Assembly (NCBI RefSeq): GCF_047663525.1
Contig: NC_092605.1
Coordinates: 1,178,001-1,242,000, forward strand
Reading direction: 5' to 3'
DNA from: Anas platyrhynchos
Lineage: Eukaryota; Chordata; Aves; Anseriformes; Anatidae
Length of the DNA: 64,000 nucleotides
The number at the start of each line of letters is the position of its first letter. The stretch's first letter is position 1. The notes under the pieces were generated by a model that was not told where the DNA came from, ran no database searches, and saw only the letters and a program-made list of their open reading frames with translations. Shown piece by piece: positions 12,001-23,500 of the stretch. Both the position numbers and the translations under genes were made by a program.

Positions 12001-15000
12001 GCGAGCCGGGAAGCTCAGCTGCTGCTTTCCCTTGTCCCGCTCCAAAGAGTGGTGTGACTTCACCCCGCTGTCTAAATCCCATTTAAGCCATCTCCATCCC
12101 CCTTTCATCCCAAAACGCATTGGGCTTGGCCCAAGCATCCCCGGGCACCGATGCGCTTTGGGCTGTTCCCGTGACCCTCCGGTGGCAGCTGAAGGGGCAC
12201 AGCCCAGCTCTCACCGCTCTTCCTCTCCTCCCCGCAGGGTCTCGATGACTACGGGACGAGGTCAGTTAGCAGGTAAGATTCCACCTTCCTGCGGCGTTAC
12301 CCAAAAATGTGGTGTTGGTGTTGGCTCTGGGTGAAGCCGTGTCCCCGGGAGCGGGCTGTGCGAGGATGTGCGCTCATCCTGCTGGGGCACAGCACGACCC
12401 AGGGCAGGTCCTGGGGTCAGCCCCAGCCGTCCCTGACCTCACACCCCATGGGGTTGGTGCTTCTCTGGAGAGCATCACATCTCCGCAGCCGCCTTTTGGG
12501 ACAAACCTGGGCAGCGAGGCCGCAGCCAGCGGCGCTCTCGGGGCTCCCCCGCTCCCTCCTCGGTGCTGGCAGCCCCACGCCATGGGGCCACCTGGCCCGG
12601 AGCCACTAGGGCAGGATGCGCTCAGTTTTTGGGATAGAAATGGAAAGTTTGGGTGGTGAGCAGAGTGGCACCGGCTGGGCCGGGCACTCGGGCAGCCTCC
12701 TCTGCTTTGTTCCGCAGCGGCAGCAGCAGTCTGGTATCAACGGTGTGAGGACACCGGGCTCGCAGCGGCACCGCGCTGCTCGGAAGAGCTTTCTGCTTCT
12801 TTCTTCCCCTTTTTTTCCACTCCCCCTGTTTCTCTTTCTCTACTTTCGGATTTTAAACTCTTGTGATCTTCAAGGAAACCATGGTGCTTCTCCACCCCTC
12901 CCCGGTGTTCACAGTGCCCTTGTTTCTGAAGCCTTTTCAGAGCAGAAACTGCCGATCGGTCTGTGCTCGCTTTGAAGCAGCCTGGATGCAGTTTACACTT
13001 TTAGTGGGACCCAGTTTTTGTACTACTTTGTGAATGTTAGAGATGCACTAATCCCTCCTCCGGGGCTTTTCGCACGCCGCGGTGCGCGGGCAGAGCTCCC
13101 CGGAACGGAGCCCACAATGCATGGCCTCTGGTGTACGTACTGTTACGGGGCAGCCCCGGGGCTGGCCACGAGGTGGGCACGGGTCCCCCCCTGCCCCTCG
13201 GATCCGCTTCCCCCCCAACCGAGCCGTGAGGGCTGCGTTAGGAGAAGCGGATGGCACCGAGCCCCCGGCCGCGGGGAACGGCTGGTTCTCCGCTGGGGCG
13301 GCCGGCAGCCCCCGAGGGGTTCCTCCTTGTTGTTTTATAAATATCTCTATTTTTTTGTAGCAAGGTATTGTTACCTCACCTTAGTGCGGGGGTCCCGGGA
13401 CGTGCTCGCAGCCCCGCGCGGCTCGGCCGTGTCTGTGTGTCCGTCCCAGAGCTGGGGCTGGGGCTGCCGGCACCGCCAGCGCCCGTCTGCGCTGCAGAGC
13501 TCTCCACGCTTTCCTTTTTTTCTGATGTGATTTTTAAAACCTCTTGACATGCCTGTTTACGAGGACATTGCTGGCAATACCCACGGACAAGTTTTTGTTT
13601 TCTATACCAGACTATGGGCATACCGTGCCGAGCCCCTCCCGCAGCGATGTCATAATTTTGCTAAAGATTTTTAACCCAGGGTATTTCATGCCGAGTGACT
13701 GAATGTCGAGGGGGGAAAAAAAAAAAAAAAAAAAAAAAAAACACCCTAGTAACACTTGTATGGAGACTGTAAAGTGCTGAAACCTTTTTTAAAAGCCAGA
13801 GAGAAAAATGTGCCCTGTACTGAGTTATTGTTTGAATAAAAGTTTTATTTATTGCATTGAGCTGGGCCTCGGTGTCTTTTTCGGCTGCCGTGCCTGTGCG
13901 CTGCCCATCACAGCCTGCATTGCCATGCCATTTTTTTTTTTAATTTCTCCATCCCTCCATGAGCAGGGCCCAAACAGCCCCTCCATGCCACGTGCCTGTG
14001 CTCATTTTGCAAGCCTGCCCGGTTTCTGTTTAAACAGTTTTGCCGAATTCAGTCGTTCAAGCTGTTTAGCCGCTCGCTCTCTGCTCTCTCCTCTGTGCTG
14101 CGTCTTGGCTGTCCCCCGAGAGCCTCGCTGCGAGCGCCGTGCTGCATGCAAGCAGGGCTGCCCCCCGCCTGCTTCCTGCTCCAGGGGTGCTCCTGGTGGG
14201 GCCGCGGGAAGGAAGCAGCCCCCTCCCTTCCTCCCTTCCTCCGCCGCCGTGCCGCCCGCTCCTCTCCGCAGGTTGGCTCCGGCTGTGGCCGTGCGTTTCC
14301 TTCCCGTCCTCGCAGGGTGCACGGTGCCGAGGGGCCGTGCCCGACGCGCTGCTGGGACTCACAGCTCTCCATAAATCCCACTTTTCCTCCCACTTTTAAA
14401 TCCCGCTTTTTCCTCCTTTATTTTTTTCCTCCTTTCTCCTCCTGGAGATGCGTGCGGCGCAGCCGGTGTCCGCCCGGTTCCTCTCATTAACCACCACCCT
14501 TTGTTCCCGTCAAGGCGGCGCGGAGCGTGCCGGTGTCCTACAACCTGCCTTCTCTTTCCCTTGCAGCCCCGATGTTGAAGTGGCCAGGTTTTGAGATGCC
14601 CCTGCCCGTAGTTAGTAAGTTGATGGTCTCCGTCTGCCCCTCGCTGTGCTGGCCGCTGGGCACCTGGTGCCACCGCGGGGCTGTGCGTGGGGACGCTGCC
14701 ACCGCTCGGCTTCCTGCGCCCGCCCTGCACGCTCTGCGGTGCCGCTGCACCCACCCGGGCACCGCTCGTCCCCGTGTCCCTGTCCCGGTGGCGGGAGCCC
14801 CCCCTCATCCAACCCCACTGCCGCTGCACGGCTCCTCGCATCGCCGGGCACTGCTGGTGTCACGCTGCCTCCGCGGGGCCCCCGGCTTCTCGCCCAGCTC
14901 CTGCTGCTCCCTGCCGTGCTCCCGACCCCATAACGAATCCCTTTGGTTGTAGGTCATCGGTGGTCGCTGCCCTAGCGGCACGGTGTCGCTGGGTCACCCC

Positions 15001-16737
15001 TGGATGCTGCCACCCTGTCCCCGGGGCAGGGCAGGACCACGCCTTGTCACTAATTTGAAGTTCTTTGAGCAGCTTCTTTTTGCTTGTAGATGTCGTTGCC
15101 AGCCCCAGGCTCTGGGGACGCAGCTCGGAGCCGCCTTGTTCTGACCCCCACCCCCGGGGTCTGCTTGTGCAGTGCCCGGTCCCTGCGGAGCAGAGTGCAG
15201 GGGAGCCGGGCAGCAGCCCCTCGCTGCTCCCTGCGGGCCACGCGATGATTTCCCCGTGGTTCTGAGCCGTGGGCTCCTGGCCAAAGTGCTCTTCTCCGCC
15301 AGAACAAAACCAGTTAAATAATAACCCCTGGTGACTCATCAAAGCAACCTTTTCTATCCTTTCAGTCTCGAGAATCTATTTTGGCATCCTAGGGGGAAAA
15401 GTGATCTAAGAACCTGCATTAATTAGGTGGGGAAATTAATTACCCTATTTTGAAGCAAAAGCCCTTTATCTTTTGAGGAAAGCAAAAGCACGCTTCTAAA
15501 GGTGAGGCATGGCGAGGGCCGGGGGGGGCAGTGCCGGGGGGGCACCGGGCCCCTCCTGCTCCTTCTGCCGATGTCGGAGACGTCTCCCAAGCCGCGGGCT
15601 CTGCTCCAGGAGGAGGCAGCTGATAACCACGGCTGCTCCTAGCATCCCCTACCCCATGTTCATGCCTGTCCTGCTACCAGGGTGCCCGCAGCACCGTCTC
15701 AGCCATGGAAAGGGGCTGGGGGAGCGGGTGCGAGGGGCCCCCAGGCTGCTGACAGCTCCCTGCTGCAGACGTTTGCGGGTTTTGCCATAGCTGGTTTGGC
15801 TCCTGGGGAGGGATGGGGGCAGAAGCTGGGGGCTGGCCAGCAACGAGGGGCTGCTTGTGCTCAGGAGGGGACGCAGGGGGCTGTGCTGGGTGTGCAGGAT
15901 GTGTGCCGAGGGCTGTGCGCTGTCGCAGATGCTGCGTGTGGCAATCTGCCTGCCGGAGACTGGGCCCCCAGAGCCAGCCAGTGCAGGATGGTGCTGGGAC
16001 AGCTCGGGTGGAACCAGCTCAGGAGCCTCCCCTCTCCCTGCTCTCTGCCCCTTGGAGGTTTTGTCGCTTCTGAGGTTTCGCAGCCAGCTTGGCACGGAGC
16101 TGCAAGCTCTGCTCGTGCCCGGGTGTCCCAGCACACCTTGGAGCAGAGCCTTACCCTGTGCATGTTGCAGCTGCCTTGGGGCTCCCCTGCACAGGAGGTG
16201 CCCGGGGGGCTGGAGCAGCTTCTCCTGCTTCTGTGCACCCTGAGCTGAGCACCCCCAGCTCCCTGCACGCGTCCCTGGTTTTTCCCTTTGGAAGAGCCCG
16301 GCTTGGTTACTGCTGAAAAGCAAGGTAGGAGAAAATCCCGCGCTGACCGACCTCGCTGGCTCGTCTTGGGGACATCTCGGCGAGGGGCTGGGCAGGGCAG
16401 AGCAGTTCCAGCCTCACCGCTTCAGAAACGCTGCCCGAGGCCGGGCTGGTGGAGGGGAGCAGGGCTACAGGCACCCACGGCTCGCCCACGGCCGCAGGGG
16501 GTGCGCGGGGCTCCGGCCGCAGCCGTCGGAGCCTGCTGCAGCCTCGCCTCCTCAGCCAGAGCTTTTGGGGTCTCGCCAAGGTCATCGCTCGCTGCCCCGT
16601 CCTCGCAGGCCCCCTTCCCTGCACGGGGAGAGCCTCTGCTAAACTCTGCCCTCCTCTCTCCCTGCAGAAACCCCTTTGCCAACGTCCAGCTGAAGCCGAC
16701 CGTGACGAACGACCGCTCGGCTCCGCTCATCAGCTGA
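6020..16737 (+). CDS. BAIAP2: BAIAP2 (IRSp53), 3' half of the coding region, S-form ending
   Basis: IRSp53 is an adaptor at the plasma membrane that links Cdc42/Rac to filopodia and lamellipodia through WAVE, Mena and Eps8. Coding exons, all with GT/AG borders and matching phase, are 6020-6172, 8273-8500, 9046-9247, 9868-10069, 10186-10254, 10570-10732, (10965-11063), 12238-12272 and 16668-16737. The first exon reads YIEAISNKQGELENYVSDGY, the last part of the I-BAR/IMD domain. The second ends with the CRIB-like SDPIPGAKPLPVPPELAPF segment. Exons 9868-10254 carry the SH3 domain, with the signature ALYDY-like region reading AIFSH and then GWFPFSYTRVL. The last exon gives the WH2-like tail NPFANVQLKPTVTNDRSAP. 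The 5' exons are outside the window. Identity rests on near-continuous agreement with human IRSp53. Confidence 0.96.
7278..7340. repeat. 19-bp tandem repeat in a BAIAP2 intron
   Basis: Three near-perfect copies of GCTGCCACCCTGCCTGGGT lie between BAIAP2 exons 6020-6172 and 8273-8500. Confidence 0.85.
10965..11063 (+). CDS. BAIAP2: BAIAP2 in-frame cassette exon, 33 residues
   Basis: This 99-nt exon is bounded by a TTGTAG acceptor and a perfect GTAAGT donor. It has phase 0 at both ends, so it can be included or skipped without changing the frame between the exon ending at 10732 and the one starting at 12238. It encodes a tyrosine- and proline-rich segment beginning DYLMPYGCAIKDYSSG, with five tyrosines and two cysteines. 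I do not recall it in the common human S- and L-forms, where the flanking exons join directly. It sits between the SH3 domain and the alternative tails. It is probably a regulated or lineage-restricted exon; transcript evidence is not visible here. Confidence 0.7.
12718..12748 (+). CDS. BAIAP2: BAIAP2 alternative terminal exon, L-form with PDZ ligand
   Basis: The acceptor TCCGCAG precedes the exon, and the split codon AG|C from the exon ending at 12272 yields SGSSSLVSTV and a TGA stop at 12746-12748. The C-terminal STV is a class I PDZ-binding motif, as in the long brain form of IRSp53 that binds PSD-95/Shank-type scaffolds. The exon continues into a 3'UTR of about 1.1 kb. Confidence 0.92.
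12749..13860 (+). other. BAIAP2: 3'UTR and poly(A) site of the BAIAP2 L-form
   Basis: The untranslated sequence after the L-form stop contains a run of 26 A residues at 13716-13741. It ends with AATAAA at 13835-13840, followed by a GT/T-rich stretch after 13870. Cleavage is expected near 13,860. Confidence 0.8.
14567..14614 (+). CDS. BAIAP2: BAIAP2 alternative exon ending VEVARF (T-like form)
   Basis: After a TTGCAG acceptor the exon completes the same split serine codon and encodes SPDVEVARF with a TGA stop at 14592-14594. This is close to the VEVARF ending I recall for another human IRSp53 isoform. Only 20 nt after the stop there is a perfect GTAAGT donor (14615-14620). The exon is therefore probably spliced on to the 16,668 exon, whose sequence then becomes 3'UTR. 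The stop is too close to that junction to be expected to trigger nonsense-mediated decay. Confidence 0.8.
16668..16737 (+). CDS. BAIAP2: BAIAP2 alternative terminal exon, S-form with WH2-like tail
   Basis: The acceptor CCTGCAG and the split codon AG|A give R followed by NPFANVQLKPTVTNDRSAP and the ending LIS, with TGA at 16735-16737. The LKPTVTNDRSAP block is shared with BAIAP2L1-type proteins and resembles a WH2 actin-binding tail, which the two other endings lack. Confidence 0.95.
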
Positions 16738-18640
16738 TGCCGGGAGCGCTGCCGCCGTGCCGGGTGGCACACGCCGCCTCCTCATCGCCCGGTGCATGTC
16801 TGCCTCCCCAGACCTTCATTTTTAGGCAGAGTTTATTTAATCCTGCTGCTTCCAAAGCCAAAGGCTAAAGCTAGTGCCCTGATTCTCTCACCCTTCTCTA
16901 CATCCTTCCTCCTCGCAGAGGCAGAGGGTTAAACCCCTGCCCCTACCCCGACCCCCTGCTTGTGCAGACGGGAGCGCGGCGCTCTCGGCACCTCTCCTGT
17001 AGCCAGGTTTGCTTCTAGGATTAGCAGCAGATCGCAGGGCTGGGGAGAACGGCCTCAGCTGGCAGCTCCCCGAGGGCTCCCTGCTCTCCAAGGTGCAGCA
17101 GAGGGGAGATGGGGCCCCCCCGGCTGGGCGGGTGCCCTCAGGCCCCCCATAATCCAAGGGGGGCTGAGCCCCACAGCCAGTGCTCAGCCTCCTGCGGGAC
17201 CTCGGCCACTGGTGCCGGGGCTGCAGCCTGGGGATGGGGCCGGCCTCTGCTCCCGGAGCTGCTGCAGCACCACGGCAGCGTGCACAGGGGGTGTCACGGT
17301 ACTGCTGTAAGATATAAGCTAGGAAAATACTTGAGGAGGGGCGGACTCCGCGGATGGGTGCCTGGGGTGGATGCAGCGCCCAGGCCATGGGGCAAGCTGG
17401 TGTTTGAAGGAGCGCTCCCCTAACAGGCTCGCCCCTCGAGCCCTCTCGCTTTGCTGGTTTCCCTTCCTCTATTCCAAGGCTGCATGAGCCCGATATATCC
17501 ACACGTATACTCGCTGAGCTTACTGCTAGGGTGCGCGCCCACGAGCGAGCGCGCTGCACAGCGCTGGCGGCGCAGAGCTGCCGGCAGGAGGGGGCACCCT
17601 GCCCCAAACCCCCCCTGCTCCTCGCAGGAGGAGCAGGAGCCGCTGTGGGGCCGGGGTGTGCTGCCCAAATGGGAATGGGTTTTCCAGGCAGGATTTGCAT
17701 CTTCGCTGTGCCTGCAGCCGGGTGCCTGCGGCTGGCACCAGCGGGGCAGTGCCTCTGCGCTCCTGCCTCCCGCTCTCGTTGCCTTTTTGCACTTTTTAAT
17801 TGCTAGAGCTCAGAGGACCCCCTCGGTGGTTGCTTTGACGGTAGGTTTAGCCCAGGTAGCACAGAGCCCCGAATGCCTCAGCCGCTGTCTGCGGGTTCCA
17901 CTTTAGGGCTGCTTCCCAGTTAGGCTCGGTTGCTGCTGTGCCCCTCTGATGTGCGGCAGTTCCGCGGCACAGAGCGCATCCTCCTGGGACCAGCTGGCTT
18001 CTGTCTGCTCCCCCGGGCACGGTTCTCTCCTGGCCACGGTGCTGTGTCTTCTACAAGGCTGTGTGGACCACCGCAGCCCCCAGCACCCTGCGCACCAGAG
18101 CCCACCTCCTGCTTCCTCCGCTCTGCGTCCCCGGGGTGCTCACCTCCAGCTCCGTGGCTGCCACAACGTGCGTGGGAAGCTGCCACCGAAGTGTGTCCAA
18201 ACCAGTAACACCCCAAAAATGCAGTGCCGGGGCTGTGCAGAGCCTCCTGTCCGTGCCTGTGCCACAGGTGGGGGGAGATCAGTTGGGAGCTGGGGGCAGC
18301 CACACGGTGCCAGCCTTCGCCGTGCCTTCTTTGGGTCCCACAGGAGCTGGGGGGGCACCAGTTGAGGTGAAGGCCACAGGCAGATGGGGGCAAGGGGAAG
18401 GGGCTCTGCTGGGGCGCAGGGCCACAGGATAGGGCTGGGGGCTCGTGGCCAGGCAGGGGTCAGCCCCAGGTTCCACCTCGCCGCCAGCCCCACGTCGTCC
18501 TCTTCCAGCCCCACAGCAAGGGCCGCCCCCCCCGGGGGCTTCGCTGCACCTCCTGGCTTGGTGGCACCTGCAAGATGTAACCTGAAAGAATTTTTTTATG
18601 AAAAAAGTAATTTATGAGCAATAAAATTTACCCCCCCACA
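16738..18640 (+). other. BAIAP2: 3'UTR and distal poly(A) site of BAIAP2
   Basis: About 1.9 kb of untranslated sequence follows the S-form stop. It ends at AATAAA (18620-18625), followed by a C/A-rich stretch. This is the last BAIAP2 sequence before the oppositely oriented AATK 3' end. Confidence 0.75.
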
Positions 18641-18799
18641 CACACCCCACCAGGTACCCCGTGTTTTCCTTAGCTGGGGGGCTCCGGAGCCCTCCAGTGC
18701 TGCAGCTCTGGGGTTGGAGTGCCCACACCTCATCCAAATCCAGAGCAGCCCCCGGCCCCTTCCTGCTTGCCGGGGAATGATGCGGGCAGCAAACGGCTT

Positions 18800-20584
18800 A
18801 AGGATATTTTAAAAACTTTATTATTGGCCCGATGATGTTTGACACGCATGCTGGGAGCTGTATGGAAATCAGCACTGATTAAAAAATACAGCAGTTATGA
18901 CCCGTATTTGGTAAAATATACAATGTAATAATAATCGCCTTTTTCTGGTTTAAAAAAAATAATCCCGCACACAGCTCTGTTCTCATGCTGCCCTCCAGAG
19001 GCAGCTGCCTCGCACGCCATAGACCAAACCCTGGGCTGGGGGGGGGGACACGGGAGGGCTGGGAGGGGGTGGGCAGGGGGCTGAGCACCCCTGGTTGCAA
19101 AGCAGGGAGCCTGGTGCGAGGGCATGGCTGGGGACAGGGGGTTAGGGGTGGGTTGGAGCTGAAATAAAGCGCTTAATTAAAGCACTGATTGAGCTGGGTA
19201 AATTAGGAAGGGAGGGCACGGGGCAGGCGCAGCCTCCCCGGCCTTCGGGGCTGGGGCTGGGGACCCCACTCATCCCTGGGGGGGGGACAAGGACGTGGCA
19301 CCGGCAGCAGGCACGAGCGCAGGGTGGGCTGGAGAAGGTGCGAGGTCACCCCCTGGCATTTTTACTGTGCCATGCTGGGGAATGGGCTGGTGCTGCACCA
19401 CCGAGCCCCCCCCGGGGCCAAAAGCAGCCCCCATCCCACCCCATGGCACGTAGCCACACGTGTGCGTGTGTGTGTGTGTGTTTTTGTGTGTGCACTCACC
19501 CCACGCACCCACGGGAGCCAGCCCGGGCTGCAGGACACGGGGAGGGGTTGGGGAGGGTCTGGGTTTGGGGGCGGCATTTCTCACCTCAGGGTTTGGTCTA
19601 TTGGCCCCAAAGGAAACAGCCCTGATTTCAAGGTTTCGCTCAGCTCCGCTTAGTCCCATTTCCTTCTGGAAGCTGGAATTGCACAATTATCCTAAGCCTT
19701 AAATGAATTAAAAAAAAAAAAAAAAAGAAAACGACAACAAAAAAAACCCTGAACGAACAAACCGCAAACCCCCCCCCCCCCCGCTCCCCCAAATGCCTCC
19801 ACAAACTCTTTACATCTCTTTGGCAACAATAACTTAAAACCGCGTCAATGTGAGTTCTGTCAACAGCAAGTTTTGTTTTTGATTTTGTTTTTTTTTAGTA
19901 TTTTTTTTCCTTTTCTTTAAATACAAAAATAGTCGGGTTGGCGCTCCCCCTCCCCAGCTTCTCAGCCCCCTGGGGGGATCCCTCCCCACACCGGGGGCTG
20001 CTCCCCAGAAGGACCAGGCAAAACGCGAGGGCTGGGAGCTCCCCGGCCCCTTCCAGCCGTGCTGCACCCCCTGTAACCCCCCCAGACCCCCTCCCCAGCC
20101 ACCAAGAGCCAGCGCCAGCCCGGGCAGGGAGGGACAAGGTGGGGGAACATCGAGGTGCACGGCACAGGGGGGACGTGTGGGGACAAACACCGCCTCGGGA
20201 GCACACGTGGGCGAGAAGCCAAAGGGGTGGGGGTCTTCACTGGGGTGGGGGGGACTCCGCAAATGTTAGCAAGGTCAGGGCACTACCCCGTGAATGCTCT
20301 AATTTATATATATATATGTCTATATATATATATCTATGTATACACGCGCAGCCATCCGCTCGCGCACGCACGGCCGGCACCCACCGCCTCGCCCCGGGCC
20401 GTGCCCGGCTCCGACCAGCAGCAGCACCCAAAAACTCCTTCCGACCAAATCCCCTTAAAAAAAAAAAAAATCGGAGCTCGGTGCCATGAACCCGGGCCAG
20501 GTCCCACTCCGGCTCTGCCCCTGTCTGTCCTCCGTGGCCGCCGGCCGGTGCCGGTGCCGCTAGCAGCTGAGCACCCAGGGTGGC
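18800..20584 (-). other. AATK: AATK 3'UTR and poly(A) signal
   Basis: On the minus strand an AATAAA hexamer (plus-strand TTTATT at 18817-18822) lies about 1.76 kb after the AATK stop. The UTR contains low-complexity tracts: a TG/CA microsatellite near 19458-19492, a poly(A)/poly(C) patch at 19710-19790 and a TA-rich microsatellite at 20303-20345. Confidence 0.75.
20303..20345. repeat. TA microsatellite in the AATK 3'UTR
   Basis: Alternating TA dinucleotides are interrupted by GTC and CT steps. The tract is capable of cruciform or hairpin formation and is probably length-variable. Confidence 0.85.
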
Positions 20585-23500
20585 TCACTCCCGGTCACCG
20601 TCTTCGCTGCTGCCTGGAAAGGAGCAGAGATTCGGCATGAGCAGGGCACTGGGTACAGTGCTCGTAGGGATGAGGTGGCCCAGGGGTGACTGGTCCCCGA
20701 GGGGGCACAGGGCACCGAGTGTCCGGGCTGCAAGGGGTGGCCCTGCGGGGTAGATGGGGACCCCCAGGGTGGGCACGCGGCGGGACCTCACCTCCTATGG
20801 AGTCCATGTCCGAGTCGGAGACGTGGGTGATGGAGAAGCGGGACACCGGGGCAGGCGAGACCGTGAAACGGGAGAACTGGAGGGGCAGCACCTGCTTGGG
20901 GGCCGGCAGCAGCGCGGGGACGGAGGGGTCGGGCTCCGCCGGCGTCCCCGACAGCGAGGACATCAGCGACGGCTTCACCGGCATGAGCGGAAAGTCGTCG
21001 TCCCACTCGAAGCCACCGCCTGTGACGCAGAGCGAGGGGGCTGGGGCTGAGCCCACCGTGCAGGGGGGGTCACCCGCCCGGCCCCACCGCCACCCTGGTG
21101 CCCCCACTGCCCCCTTACTCTCTTCTGAGGCATTGCCATCCGAGGAGTCATCGGAAGCGCTCAGCCTGTCCGTGGGGCTGGCGGGGCTCGTGGGGCTCGT
21201 GGGGCTGCCGCTGGCCGGGGGCTGCCCTGAAGGCTCGGGGGCGTCCGGGAAGCTCTGCTCGCCCAGCTCCCGCGTGGGACTTTCCTGGGAAGGAGGAGAT
21301 GCTGCTGGCTTGCTGGTGGCAAGCCCGGGGCTCAAAGCGCCCCCGCACCGTGCCCACCACCGTGCGCCCTACCTAGGCTCTGCCCTCACCTGGTCGAAGA
21401 GGTAGATGGTGACATCGTCGTAGAAGGACACAGCCTTCTTCTTGCGCTCCAGGTCCTCGCAGAAGGCCTCGGAGAGCAGGCTGGGCATCTTGAGGAGGCT
21501 GCGCAGGTTCCTGCTGCTGTGGCTCTCGGCCACCACGATGGGCACAGCCGCCGGCTCCTCCTCACTCTCCTCGCTCTGCTCCTGGATGTTGTAGCAACGC
21601 AGCTCCTCGTCCGACTCGTCGCTGTCCTCCGTGTCCTCCTCCTCCTCCTCCGGCTCCTCTCGGCGCTCCGAGGTGGCCGGCCGTGGCTCCCGGGTGCACG
21701 GGAGCAGGGAGAGCCCCGGGGGGGAGCGCACCGGTGACTCACCCCCCGATAGCGGCGTGCTGGGACCCCCTGGCGCGTCCCCTCCGGGGGCGATGCCCAC
21801 CCCGGTGCCCTCTGGGGACAGCCCCGCTTCCCCCAGCCCTGGCGTGGGGGACACAGTCTGCTCGCCCCCGGACGCATCCCCCCCCAGTCCGGGGATGCCC
21901 TCAGCCTCGGGGGTCCCTCTGCCTGGTGCTGGCTCCTCGGGGCTCGCTGGCACTGGGGACAAGAAGAAAGTCTTGGGTGGCACAGAGCCCGGGGGGACGC
22001 TGCAGACCCCTGGGGTGTCTCCATCAGGGCCTGGCCCCATGGCTCGCAGGTCGGTGCCAGCCTCTTGTGCTGTGGGGCCAGCCGGGGCATCCCCAGCCTC
22101 TGCCCCACTCCAGTCCCCTGCAGAGACCCCGACATCTGGTGCTTCAGATGCCTCCGCTGTGCTGGGCGCTGCCGGGGGGCTCCCGGGGGCTCCTGGGGGG
22201 TGCAGCGGGTCCTCGCCCAGCCCGGGGGCTTGTGCCAGGTCCTGTGCGTGGGGCTGGGACCCCTCCTTCTCTGCCTCCGGGCTGTCGGACCCGTCACTGT
22301 CCTCGTCATCCTTGGGGCCGCGCTCGGCCTCGGTGTCGTAGTCGGAGAAGTAGGCAGAGTCACGGTACGGGTTCTTCTCGGAGAGGCCGTGGAGCTCGGT
22401 GCTGAAGGACGCCGAGAGCCGCGTCTCGGGGGCCGGGACCTCGCCCTCAGCCCCCGGCAACCCTGGGGGCGGCTTCCCCAGCTGGCCAAAAGCCTCTGGC
22501 TCTCGGGGCTCGTGGGGCTCCTTGAGGACAAACTCGGGGGACTCGTTGTTCTCGGTGTCGTAGCCGCTGTCGAGCGCCTTGGGCTGCCCCGCGGGCGCGA
22601 AGGCGGTGGGGCTGAACACCTCGCAGGAGCTGGCTGTGGAGGGGATGTCCAGGGACTCCAGGGAATCCGGTGTCCCCACCTGCTTTTGCAGGGACTTGAA
22701 CGCCGGGGCCATGTCCACCCTCTCCATGTAGTCCCCGGAGAAGTCGGTGAAGACGCCGGAGGTCAGCTCCGCCGTGTCCTCGTCGCTCCCCTCGTCCCCA
22801 GCGGGGAAGCTGGCACTGGAAAACGTCTTGTCCGGGGTCCTGTCCGTGTCACTGGCAGGACACGTGCTGCTGTCTGCAGCAGCCTCCCCGGGCACCGGTG
22901 CCTCAGCAGCCTCCGCTGTAGGCTGGGCACCGTCTACACCGGGCTCCGTGGGGGTCCCAGGGTTTGGGGCAGCGGTGCCAGCCATGGGGGCAGCCTCCCC
23001 CAGCCCCAGCGCAGCGGTGGCGCACGGCACAGGGCTGCGGGCAGGGCTGCTCCCCTCCGTGCCCTCGGCCGGGCGGGCATCCTGCGGGCACGGCTGGGGC
23101 CCGGCTACGGCTGCTGGGGCTGCGCCGGGACCCCGTGGCGTGCCGGGGCCACCAGCCAGCGCCATCGCCACCGTCTGAGAGCAGCCAGAGGCTGATGAGT
23201 CACGGCTCTGCCAGGCCTGGCTCCGCGGGGAGGGCGAGCGGCACGGGGAGGAGCTGCCAACCGTGCCGGGGGCCTGCTCCTGCCCCCGTGGGCGGCGAAA
23301 ATCGAGGCCCGGTGGGGACCCCCCGAGCTGGGGCTGTCCGCGCGGCACAGTGCCCAGCGGCTTGGCCATCAGCCCGCGGAAGGTGATCATGCGGCGGTAG
23401 CACCAGCTGTCCCCGGGCTCGCGGGCGGCCGGGCTGCCACCGATGTTGTTGTTGGAGGAGCTGTTGGAGGCCCAAGGTTGCTGTGGGGCCGGGGGGCTGG

